Origin: Reticulascus tulasneorum
Lineage: Eukaryota; Ascomycota; Sordariomycetes; Glomerellales; Reticulascaceae
Reading direction: 5' to 3'
NCBI GenBank assembly: GCA_001557505.1
Contig: LSAX01000006.1
Location: 744,001 to 808,000 of the forward strand
DNA length: 64,000 nt
Below the pieces are notes generated by a model. The model saw only the letters and a list, made by a program, of their open reading frames with translations, made no database searches and was not told the origin of the DNA. Below are positions 23,899-34,431 of the stretch, in pieces. Each line of letters begins with the position of its first letter. Position 1 is the stretch's first letter. Position numbers and translations under genes: made by a program.

Positions 23899-25860
23899 AT
23901 GAGAAACCAACTATCTGCCATTGTGCTTGCGTCGCTGTCTCTGTTGGGACGATCTGTCCTGGCGCAGGACGAATGCCGATGCTTTCCTGGAGACCTTTGT
24001 TGGCCGTCGGACACAGATTGGAGTGATTTCAACACCACTGTTAGTGGGAAGCTGGTCAAGACGGTCCCGGTGGCAAGTGTCTGCCATGACCCTACCTACG
24101 ACGAAGCGGCCTGTAACGCTCTCCGAGGCGTATGGATGAACCCCATGACCCAGTCAGTACCTCCATTAGTAGTTCAGTACTCTTACGCGGCTTATTCTGA
24201 CCACCAATCCCATAGCATACAAACCTCTCATTCTCCCCAGGCTGCTTTCTACGCGAACCGGAGCTGTGATCCGTTTACGGATCGAACCGCACAATGCGTC
24301 ATCGGAGCATATGTCCAATATGCGGTCAGGGCCACGACCCAAGACGACGTAATCAAAACAGTAAAGTTTGCAGCCGCCAAGAACATCCGCTTCGTTATTC
24401 GTAACACAGCCCACGAGTTTGCCATCCCAAATCCCTAACTCTGACAAGCTGTAGTACTGACTCTGTATGAAGTTATAGCGGCAAGTCCACGGGGACGGGC
24501 GCCTTAGCTATCTGGACGCACTTCCTCACAAACCATACGGTCCTGGATTGGGACGACGAGTTTTACCGTGGCAAAGCGCTCAAGGCCGGCAGCGGCATTC
24601 TGGCGATCGATGCTGTGTCGTTCGCCTCCGAGAACGGGTTCGCCGTCCTCGGCGGGACTTGCCCCACGGTGGGGGCCGCGGGCGGTTTCATTCAAGGCGG
24701 AGGGCACTCCCCGCTCTCGTCGAAGTGGGGCATGGCCGCTGATCAGACGCTCGAGTTTGAGGTCGTCGACGGCTCAGGAAAATATCTGATCGCCAACCGC
24801 AAGGAGAACAGTGATCTTTACTGGGCCATCAGCGGCGGCGGTGGCAGCTCTTACGGCGTGATTTTGTCCGTCACGTTCCGCGCCTATGATGACCAGCCGA
24901 TGACTGTAGGCAACATCACCTTTACCAACGCGGGAATTAGCGCCGACACGTATATCTCTGCAATTCAGGCCTGGCAGGCCTTCCTGCCTACCGTTGTGGC
25001 AGCCAACTGCACGGCCGTGTACAGCATGGCTCGAACCCAGTTCTCCGTGTCGGCCTTAACGGCGCCAGACCACACGCCCGACTCACTCAGGACCCTCATT
25101 ACACCGTACCTGGCACAGCTTGACGCCCTCGGCGTCCCATACACCACTGGTGCCGAGGCCTTCAGCGGCTGGAACGACACCTACTGGCGCGTCGCGGGAA
25201 ACCAGCTGACCGGCGTCTCGGGACGGAGCTGGATCGGCAGCTGGTTCCTGCCCAAGAGTGTCATGGAAGACACGGCAACTGGCACCAGCTTCATCAATGA
25301 CTGTTTGTCGATCACGGACGCCGGCTCACGTATGATGTTCATGGCCCTCGACGCGTCTAAGAAAACCGACATCGTCGGAGACGTAGACAATGCCGTATTC
25401 CCCGGCTGGAGGGATACGCTCGTCCACGCCATCATCAGATCGTATGTGTTCCTTTCTTTCGATTTCTCAATGCTAACCTTCTATATTGTAGGCCGTACAA
25501 CGCCACTGCGCCTTGGGAGCAAATTCTCGAGTTGCAAAACACCATGACCAACACGTTCATGCCCAAACTTCAAAAATATGCCCCAGATCTAGGAACATAT
25601 CTTAATGAGGTCAGTGTAGCTCTCATCCTGTCTCTCCCGTCTCGAGAATAGAGTGTAAGGCAAATTCAGCCACTAACAAGACTTCACAGCCTGACCCAAA
25701 CGATCCAAACTGGAAAAAGGATTTTTACGGTACCAACTATGATAGACTGTTCAGTATTAAGCAGAAGTATGACCCCAGTCACGTATTCTACGCGAGGACG
25801 GCCGTTGGCGGTGACCTCTGGGCCGAGGACGCCGACAAAAGACTTTGCAAGACTTCTTAA
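23899..25860 (+). CDS. Secreted FAD-linked oxidase with predicted bicovalent FAD
   Basis: Exons 23899-24416, 24479-25441, 25492-25609 and 25690-25860 give 589 residues. The signal peptide is MRNQLSAIVLASLSLLGRSV, ending near LAQDECRCFPGD. Splicing of intron 1 restores RNTAHDGKSTGTGALAIW, whose His is the predicted 8-alpha FAD link. The Cys in GGTCPTVGAAGGFIQGGGHS is the predicted 6-S-cysteinyl link. The C-terminal BBE segment is KYDPSHVFYARTAVGG. A stretch of 84 bases at 24157-24240 is in frame, lacks homology to the family in my recollection, and ends in a good acceptor. It may be an extra intron, in which case the protein has 561 residues. The family oxidises secondary metabolites, sugars or alkaloids. 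The substrate is unknown. Confidence 0.85.
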
Positions 25861-28049
25861 ACGGGGTCTCTGCTTCGAAATGTGGTTTATAGCCAATGAT
25901 TTATCGGAAACAAGGAGTTGGGATTTTCGATTACACATGTGATGGGACATCTGGCTGGCTCAGAAGGTAAAAAATCAAGGTCTATAGATTTTCTTATCAC
26001 ATTGGATCACAACTCGCTTTGAAAAATTTACCACTAGAAGCCGCCTGAACCCAATCAAGATATCTAGCTGGGCTGATCATTCTTCCTCAATGCAAGCAGA
26101 GTTTGCCCGGCAGAGCACCTTTCCACGTGAGGTTAGCTGGTTGATATTTAGTGTTGAACGTCTCCAGTGTATTAGTGTTAGTGGATGTGCATGCTCAATT
26201 GCCTCGACAGCCGTTGGACTTTTCTTTGCACCAACCGCTTGGCCATGTAGTATAGATATAGATGTTGGTTCTTTTATTCCACAGTCGGAGATCATCACTT
26301 GGCTGCCGGTAATTTTTCTGCTGGATGTCATGTGTCTAAATAAGAGTAGAGAAACCTGGCGCCACGCGTTCGAGTGTTGCTAAATGCCAGCAGCTAGTTA
26401 CCCGAACCACTACCAATTCAAGCGAGTAGGTATCTGCTAGCCTAGCAGCTGAATTGCATACGGGATAGGGCAGAGAGTTCTGCACCAGCAGCGACCCCAA
26501 ATCGAATCCCGCAGATTTCATTTGTGTATCTCATCCTGGAACTGCATCCACTTTGAGTAGGGCATATGTTAATGGTTAGGCTGACCAGTATTCCTAGTGT
26601 GTGGCACAGCACTAAGGCTGAGGCCTTTACGGACGTACATAAAGCTCTACCAATAGATGCAAGTCGGGGTTACAAAAAGACCGGTCGCTGTCTCGAATCC
26701 TTCTGTTCGGCCAATGGTAGCCCGGCTGCGTGATCCAAATAAAAGTAAAGGGAGTGAGGACAAAAGATCTTTCGCTGTTGTCGCCCCTATTAGAACTGAC
26801 CTGCAGAGCAAAAAAGAAGGAGCTACATTTGTCAGCTACGAGATATTACAACCGCTTAGAGCTTAGTGTTCGAGAAGGATGCAATACGCTCACTAATACG
26901 CAATTGCCTAGTGTCAACGCAAGGCAACCAATCTCTATAAGTCCATATGCAGCCTGGCAGGCCCCTATTTGCCGGGGAGGCGCGAATACCTGCTGCGTCT
27001 CTCGCTCCTTTGACGACGCGTAGATTATTCTGAAGGCAAAGTGACCTGCATTTGGTGGCGGGGAGGAATAAAATATGAAATGTGAAGAGTGAGGAATGAA
27101 GATAAAGATCTAAATATTTCCCGAGATTGTCCAATAATGGCGCTCGCAACCGGATACTGGGCTTGGCTGGCTTTGGACACGCAGCATACACAGAGACGGT
27201 ACCTGGTACACTTTGGCTTCTTCTCCATCCGTTTCAAGGCTCTTACCTAACCTCTTCACGCGTCGTAATGGGACTGTATGGAGAGCCACTAAGAAGAGAT
27301 ACCGAGCATGTAAGCTAAGGCCGTTCGCTCGTCTTTCCTAGTAGAGAAGCGCTATTGCTTTTTTGCATGCATATCGACTTCTTTGAAGTTGGGGTTGAGT
27401 AGTACTGGCAGGTAGTACTGGCGATCCTGCGAGCCCGGGGAAACCGCGGCAGGATCGTAACGGTGGTTCGGTAGTGCCCCATGTTTATGTTCAAACTTGC
27501 CGCCGCCTGCCGTGCTGGGCGTCAATTGGGGGCTGGAATTGCTCGATAATTGCAGTTGTGATGGGTTCATTGGAGGTTTCGCTGCCCTCTGTCAACGCAA
27601 CTTGACAAAGGTTCCCTCCCTGGCGTGACATCGCAAAGCCCTCGGCTGACGATATACGACTGCAAGCTACTCCTATAGCATTTGAATGGATTGGATGCTT
27701 TGGAGGGATTCTCGTGCTCGTACTACTCTGCGCGGCTTCTGGACGGCACGCATCCCTGCATAGAAGTCACAAGGACTTCACCCATTTTCGAGAAGATCCG
27801 CCTATCAGACAACCAATTAGAGCAAATCTAGCTCGATATGTACAGCAGTACAATAAAAGGCTTAAGCGGTCGGGGTCGACTGAACCCTTATAGATGGAGT
27901 ATAAATACGCCGCTGATTGCCAACTTCAGAGGGAGAAGGAGACAGAGAGAAAGCTGAACATACCAACTTGACAGAGTCAGTCACCAGTCGCCACCGCCTA
28001 GTACTTCTTTACTCAATTCCTTTCCGCAAACCGCTCTGCTACCGTGATA
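25861..28049. other. Intergenic, 2.2 kb, with a possible coding remnant
   Basis: No complete gene. On the plus strand about 27604-27891 is open for some 95 codons without an ATG and encodes a hydrophobic segment (IGCFGGILVLVLLCAASGRH) followed by a basic stretch. It could be the end of a decayed membrane-protein gene. On the minus strand 27570-27352 is a 72-codon frame without recognisable domain. The rest shows nothing. Confidence 0.3.
27900..27907 (+). promoter_or_regulatory. Probable TATA box (TATAAATA)
   Basis: TATAAATA stands 150 bases before the start codon of the serine protease gene. Assignment rests on sequence and position. Confidence 0.4.
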
Positions 28050-29169
28050 ATGGTCCACTTTACCATTTCGGGCGCAGTGGCAATGCTTCAGCTTTGCTCT
28101 GTCGTAGCCGGCTCCCCCGTAGCCAGCTCAAGGCCTGCTAATCTTCACTCCGGCCTCAACTACGATCCAAGACTGGCGTGGGATGATTCTCAAATTCCCA
28201 ATCCTCAGCTTGTAGAAGCCCTACCTCGTGAGCTCAGGCTAGCACCAAACGCCTCTCTTACGGCACCACCTTCTGATTTCCATGGCCCCTCGAACATTGA
28301 GACTAAGAGGGGTGTTATTGGCGAAGACAACCGTATTCTCCTTGTTTCGGATGATTTTCCCTTCCATTCAGTAGGGAAGATCATCTGGGCCAACGGAGTA
28401 AGTTGTACGGGAGCATTAGTTGGACCTCGCCATGTTTTGACGGCACGGCATTGTGTCCCACAGAATGGCATGGGCGCCCGGTTTAGTAAGTCTATATTCC
28501 TCGTCTTACGCTATTTATCCATGTAAAATCTTGAGCATGCTTTATTCCTGCTTTTGCAGAACACGCCAGTCCCAACACAATAGTTCCAATGCAACGGATA
28601 CAATAGCCCCGCATCCTCGTCACTCTTCTTACGCTATAAGAAAGACATTGTAACTATTAGCTAACGTCATTGTAGTACCACGCTACGATAATGGCGCTGC
28701 TCCTTTTGGCGTTGGCAACTTACAACTAGCCACCTGGATTGACTATGGCTACGCCCCTAACTCGCAGTGTGAATGGAAAGAAGATTGGTCTCTTTGGATA
28801 ATTGACCAACGCTTGGGTGATAGCCTTGGGTACTTTGGCGTGAAGACTTGGACTGCTGCCGAGATGGACCGACCTATTATGTTTACGAGTGGATATCCTG
28901 GCGACCGAGATAATGCGCAACGGCCCTACCACATGAACTCAATTACCGTTAAAACGCCGAGATCATTTATGTGCGACACTTTCGGCCCTTTGTATAATGA
29001 TGCCGATGCATTCAGCGGTCAAAGCGGAAGCCCTCTTTGGGAGAAAGACGCTGCTAACAACCGATACATTTGGGGAACTATAGCTGTCTCCTCAACTACT
29101 GAAACGGTTATCGGAAGTGGAAACTTCATGGTTGATACTGTTAACCGCATGCGCTCTGAGTTTCCGTAA
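28050..29169 (+). CDS. Secreted trypsin/V8-like serine protease
   Basis: Exons 28050-28485 and 28676-29169 give 309 residues. A signal peptide (MVHFTISGAVAMLQLCSVVA) and a probable propeptide of about 85 residues (through ETKRG) precede the protease domain. Catalytic residues appear in expected contexts: H134 in VLTARHC, D182 in DWSLWIID and S262 in GQSGSPLW. This is the S1 fold of the V8/glutamyl-endopeptidase branch. The intron is 190 bases, long for this window. Removing it gives ARFIPRYDNGAAPFG, which fits the family. A smaller exon inside it from 28560 would hit a stop and was rejected. Substrate preference for Glu is inferred from family only. Confidence 0.82.
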
Positions 29170-29816
29170 ACTACTTAGTTACATTGATCATATCACATAA
29201 CGTTCTGCACGCATGCCCGGTTAGGGTACAATGTCCCTGCTTCTGCCTGGCTAGCCCGTTACGCTTGGTAATGCCGCTCTCTGTACAAAGGTTTACTTGT
29301 TCTGGTTTCGACTGATGGTGTAGTTTTCAGGACACATAAAAGATATCAAAATCGCCAAGGCGAAGAACTAAGTGATTCAGAGTTCCACAAATGATTGTTT
29401 CTAAGCTTCTTGTTACTTACCTTATCAAAAAATTGAATTCTTCATGTCCACGGTCAGGCCATGCAGCTAAACTGAACTGGGGACTTTTTTAATGTCACTC
29501 AATGTGCCAGCCACCTGATTGGCGCAGCCTGCGAATCACATATACCTCTGGCACGTGCATATGTTCGGTATTGGCAACGCCACGTCGCACCATCTCCAAT
29601 CCACCATGCTGCAGATGGATAAACACCTCAGACTACTTCCCAGACAGTTGGGACCCGGTAGTACCAACTACAAGAAACAAGCAGTCAAATCAGCCCACTC
29701 TGTAACCGGGCATCACGTTTCAGGCTCCATTCAAAACCTCATCATCGCCACACTCGTGCACCGCTTTGCCCGATATAGAAGCATTCCAAACTTAACAGTC
29801 TGCCCCCGTTCTCGTA
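29170..29816. other. Intergenic
   Basis: 3' flank of the protease gene and promoter of the HET gene. No gene was seen. Confidence 0.4.
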
Positions 29817-31624
29817 ATGCGCCTGGTCAATGTGAGGACGTATGAGCTCCATGAGTTTGTTGAGCATCCGCCTCCTTATGCCATCCTCTCGCACACGTGG
29901 GGTGATGAAGAGGTCACGTTCCAAGACATGGCCAATATCGCGCCGCCAAGGAGAAAAACGGCATTCAACAAGATTCGCGGGTGCTGTCGGCAGGCAATAC
30001 GCGATGGCCTGGAGTACTGCTGGGTGGACACGTGCTGCATCGACAAGACGTCTAGCGCGGAGCTCTCCGAGACGATCAACTCCATGTTCATTTGGTATGG
30101 AAGAGCCATGGCATGCTACGCATACCTTGATGATGTCTCGGCGCGAGGAGAAGGTGATCTGAATAGTTTGACGAGTTCTAAGCAACTGTCGGCCAACGGC
30201 GTCTCACTGGATGGAGTTACGTCGTTGGTTTTCAACTCCAGGTGGTGGAGCCGGGGATGGACACTGCAAGAACTGATCGCGCCATACGACGTTATCTTCT
30301 TCGACATGCACTGGGAGGCTATGATGACGAAGAGGGGCACAACGCCGAAATAAGTGCGCGGTTCAAGATCGACTCTGATATCCTGGTCCATTCAAAGCCG
30401 TTCTCGGCTGTGTGTGTCGCCGAGAGAATGTCCTGGGCTGGCTGTCGTAAGACCACCCGGTCCGAGGACACGGCCTACTGTCTCCTTGGCATCTTCGGCA
30501 TCAGCATGGCGCTTCTGTATGGCGAGGGCGGCCCACGTGCCTTCTCTAGGCTGCAAGAGGAGATTCTCAAGGTCACCGAGGATTATAGTCTTCTAGCATG
30601 GGGCCTAGACCCGCATTCAAAATTCAAGACAAACCGGCTCTATGATACTATATGTAGCGTCTTGGCCAGATCCCCGGATGATTTTATTGATCGGAAAGTA
30701 TGTTTGTCTTGGCGAGAGAGACAGGAGCACACGCTGGTTGGCGAGCCGCCACTGATGACCGGTAGAGGGCTTCGACTTCCCATGTTTCTAAAACGCTTGA
30801 CGGCTAACGACTTGCCGAACACGAAAGCCAAAGGTAAAAAATGGCTCGACGATGTCATAGATTACGTAGCCCGATTGCACACCTCTAAGTCCAAGGGAGT
30901 CAGGTCCGTCCTTGAACTGGATGAAGGCGGCACAGGACTGAGTTTTCACGTTGGGGCGCTCCAGTGCTTTAGCGTATTGGCTCCAGATCACCCAGCACCC
31001 TGCCTCTTTCTGGTCACGGCTGGCATTCCGCCGTCTGGAGAGGGAAGAGGGCCGTCGCTCATGTTTGCAAGAATTTCGACCCTTTTAACCCAAGTTGCGC
31101 GTCGAGAAGTTGAAGGAAACACGACCTGGAAGTTGACGACGTGCTATCTGAAGTCGACAATCGAACCCTCAGTGTTGCACCGAGAGATCGGCCTCAGGCC
31201 ACATCTTGACACTTCCTTTGACAATATACGATGGCGATCAAACAAGGTATTCCCTCTCACAATCCGCCAACATGTCAACCCGGAGGGCTGGCCGATGCTA
31301 GGGCAATATTATGTCATCCAGCTCGAAGGAACGGTTCCTCGCTGCGCCATTGCGATCGCTATAGGCGGTGGACGAGTATGGGTCGAAGAGAAGCTCGACC
31401 CCAAGCAAGGAGATCTAGTGTCATGGTTTGATGAGAGGGTCCAGAAAGGCGACTCTTCTGGCTTTGTGGTACCGACGGCCAAAACGATCGGAACGATTGC
31501 AGAGCGGCGGATCAGGCTAGAGTCCGGAGAATTAACTATGACTCTTACGGTGGAGGAGAAAGAAGGCCGAATAAACTATGTCCCGTGGCTGTTGTTTAGA
31601 GATAACATGTCAAATACGGGGTAG
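29817..31624 (+). pseudogene. HET-domain (heterokaryon incompatibility) gene, frameshifted
   Basis: The first frame (29817-30353) encodes the HET core: MRLVNVRTYELHEFVEH, YAILSHTWGDEEVTFQDM, GLEYCWVDTCCIDKTSSAEL, SMFIWYGRA and SRGWTLQELIAP. It then stops. Its continuation (RFKIDSD, RTEDTAYCLLGIF-like RSEDTAYCLLGIFGISMALL, LLAWGLDP) runs in another frame to 31624. The switch falls at the run of four G at 30334-30337; one more G would join the frames. The order matches HET proteins of the HET-E/vegetative-incompatibility type, with no NACHT or repeats after it. HET domains trigger programmed cell death when unlike strains fuse. It could be a real loss of function or a sequencing error in the homopolymer. 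Confidence 0.82.
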
Positions 31625-32430
31625 GCCTTCTTCTTAGTTTTTGTTGGTAATCTCAATAGAGTTCCCCGTACTTGCTCGCATGTGAGTCCTCGGCTTCCTC
31701 CACCTCCGTCTATCTCGTCTAGTGCATTGATCTGCATCGTCATTATGAGCAATGGGTCACTACTTTTCCTTGGACGTTCCAGACATTCTGGTTTAGTATT
31801 TTGGGTTGCTCCGCCTCGGATTCACAACCAAGTCGTCGCCGTGTTAGATGAGATGCCTAGATCAGCGGAAAGTTAGCAACTCTAGACTATCTCAATAGCC
31901 AAAATCCAATCTGCAGTTCCTTCCAGCCGTAAACATGGCTGAGGTATAGGGCCCCTGGCTGGTGAAGGGGCGAGGGAAAGTCGGTAAGAGCTGCTGGGAA
32001 AGTGAGTATGCAACTAAGCCATCTTAGCCCCGCACATACAGGGATAGAGATGCAATTTCCGTATCTATGCAAATACATATTGGGGACCGGGAATGGAAGC
32101 TTAAACCCGCGGGATTCAAGCCCAAAAGTAGGTCTATTGCATGAACAGGTTGGAAACCATCCTTGCCTCCTGCTGCAGATGCAACGCTTGCACTGGTAAT
32201 ATCCCGAAATGTAGCTGAGAACTAGAGTAATGACATTTCGGCCAGGCCCTATATAAGATGGTGGTGCTCTCTTCCTTCTCGAACTTGGAGCCCACCACGA
32301 TTGGCAGGATAATTGCAGAGCAACTCAAATCAACACAAAGTCGTCTTGTAGAACGTGCTTCTCCAGCAACTATTCCTCCATTACGTCTTCATTTTCTCTA
32401 CAGCTAATTTAACAGAGGAAGTATATTAAG
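31625..32430. other. Intergenic, promoter of SDR gene
   Basis: No gene was seen. A TATATAAG sequence lies at 32250-32257, about 175 bases before the SDR start codon. Confidence 0.4.
32250..32257 (+). promoter_or_regulatory. Probable TATA element (TATATAAG)
   Basis: Position about 175 bases upstream of the SDR ATG at 32431. The 5' leader after it is CT-rich. Inferred from sequence. Confidence 0.4.
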
Positions 32431-33526
32431 ATGCCGGGTACCATAAGCTTCATGAAACAATCCTTTCCGGGAACGCCAAACTTCACCGAAGAGGATGTCC
32501 CAGACTTGACGGACAAGGTGAGTCGCACATTTGCGTTCTGCAACTCTTCACACATGTGCTGATCATGATACTAGGTAGTGATTGTCACTGGTTCCAACAC
32601 TGGTGTTGGCAAGGAAACAGCACAGATTCTCTACTCTAAGCATGCCACAGTTTACCTCATGGCACGCTTCGAGGACAAGACCAAGAAGGCCATCGAGAAC
32701 ATCAAAGCCGCCGTGCCCAAGTCCAACGGAAAGCTGATCTTTCTTCCCCTTGATCTCTCCGATCTCATAGCGATCAAGGCCGCTGCAGAGGAGTTCCTCC
32801 GAAGGGAGACGAACCTCCACGTCCTCATCAACAACGCTGGCGTAGGATACCCTGAGAAGGGTTCTAAGACGAAACAGGGCTATGAGCTGCAGTTGGGTGT
32901 CAACGCCATCGGCACCTTCGCCTTTACCAATTATCTAACACCTGCGCTTGTCGCGACCGTCAAGATATCTCCACTTGACACGGTCCGCGTGGTCTGGATC
33001 TCATCCTCGGCTGCGGAATCTATCAGTCCCCAGGGCTTATTAGAGAGTCTGCCGAAAGTCGACGATATGGGTGCTCTCGAGCAGTACGGTATCAGCAAAC
33101 TGGGCATGTATTTCCATGCCACCGAGTTCGCGGCTCGGCACAAGGTCGATGGCGTCTTATCCATGCCCGTCAACCCCGGAAACCTGAATTCCGACTTCTG
33201 GCGCACGCAGGGAGCTCTCATGACGTGCGTGCTTCAGAAGACGCTCCTGCACCCGCCCATCTTCGGGTCATACACTACGCTGTTTGCGGCGTTTTCGCCC
33301 GAGGTCACGATCGAGAAGTCGGGCATGTTTGGTGAGTAACTTTCTCGTGGAACCTGTCGCCGATTATGGGAATCATAATGACTGTGCTCTAGTTGCGCCA
33401 TGGGGCAGGCTCTGGATGGTTTCGAAGGAGATGCTCGAGGGTAATAATACGAAGGCTCAGGGTGGGACTGGGATCGCAAGCAGCTTCTGGGAATGGACTG
33501 AGGCTCAGCTCAAACTGCACTCATGA
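32431..33526 (+). CDS. Short-chain dehydrogenase/reductase
   Basis: Exons 32431-32517, 32575-33331 and 33393-33526 give 325 residues. The cofactor motif is TGSNTGVGKET (35-45), NNAG is present, the catalytic pair is Y200 and K204 in YGISK, and a serine-rich VVWISSSAAES precedes it. The C-terminus after splicing reads MFVAPWGRLWM and resembles fungal retinol-dehydrogenase/WW-oxidoreductase-like SDRs that reduce or oxidise small carbonyls with NADP(H). The substrate is unknown. It lies 0.9 kb upstream of a Zn2Cys6 gene in the same orientation. A decayed 306-base copy of part of this gene lies at 42708-43013, next to a decayed copy of part of that regulator. Confidence 0.85.
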
Positions 33527-33922
33527 GGAAGGATTGGTGATTGGGTGGGAGTGGCTCTTTGTGGATTCTCGAGTGTGGCGGTTTGTAGCTTTAAGTCGTG
33601 GTTACGTCGTCCGTTGCATCGTCATCTTTAGATTTTGGTTTCTTTGCATTATCCGCTGAGCAGTGGATGCAAGCGTATTACTTCATGAAGAAAAGGAACA
33701 ATAAGAAGCGTTGACCTACCCTCTCCCAAACCCCGAATCCCGCCTTTGAAAATAGCAATTTCTCATGCAGTGGAGTAAAGGCAAATGTTTTCAAGAGTGT
33801 CCCTAGTCACGAGTGAATGGTTGTAGAAACAGTGCCCAAGCATCCAGTGATTTACAATTGCCCCGAGGACCCTTAGTTACGGAGCAAGAAGGTCATGAAT
33901 ACCAGTACCGCTTTGTGACCTG

Positions 33923-34027
33923 GATATTCAAGTACGTACCTAGCTATTCATGGAAATACTGTAATGAATATATCGTAAAATATCAAGATATTCAAGTAGC
34001 TATTCATGGGAATACCGTGATGAATAT
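33923..34027. repeat. Imperfect tandem repeat, two AT-rich units
   Basis: Units 33923-33971 and 33987-34027 both begin GATATTCAAGTA and end with TGAATAT. The second lacks a few bases near its start. Unit ends (ATATTCA / TGAATAT) are inverted copies of each other, so the region can form hairpins. No gene is associated. Confidence 0.6.
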
Positions 34028-34268
34028 GTGAGCATATAGGAATGATTGGAATATTTGACAACTTCTTACACAATTTTCATTTTACATACTTTCCCCGAGA
34101 GAGTTGCCCGCAACTGGCGGAAATGAATCTGCCAGCTTTTTGGTCCCCCCAGGGGAGCGGCACTGATTGTTCACAACCCAATTCCGAGGTGGGATTCGAG
34201 CTTCGCTCAGACCCACTTTACGACGTGGTTGACCTATCAAGAGAGGTAAACTGAGAGTTTAATTAGCA

Positions 34269-34297
34269 CCCCCCCCCCCCCCCCCCCCCCCACCCCC
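34269..34297. repeat. Poly-C tract
   Basis: A run of 23 C, one A and five C lies 135 bases before the Zn2Cys6 start codon. A second run of 20 C occurs at 44414. Such runs are prone to length change and to assembly error. Confidence 0.85.
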
Positions 34298-34431
34298 TCT
34301 CAGTCGCAATGAGGCGGGGTAGAGGAGTGAAGGCAGTAAAAGAATCCTGAATCAGCCAATTGTTTCCGAGCTCATTTCTAAAACACTTCTGCTCCAGCCG
34401 TGAGATTTTTCTTATCGGTGCGAACACAGAC

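Larger units (their letters stand above)
33527..34431. other. Intergenic between SDR and Zn2Cys6 genes
   Basis: It holds an imperfect AT-rich repeat (33923-34027) and a poly-C tract (34269-34291), listed separately. No gene was seen. Confidence 0.4.

Noticed and set aside
28560..28605. Extra mini-exon in the serine protease gene
   Set aside because: In the required phase it reaches a TAG stop, while skipping it joins conserved residues in frame.
34130..34240. tRNA-like B-box (GGATTCGAG-type) on the minus strand
   Set aside because: No matching acceptor stem, A box or cloverleaf could be folded around it.
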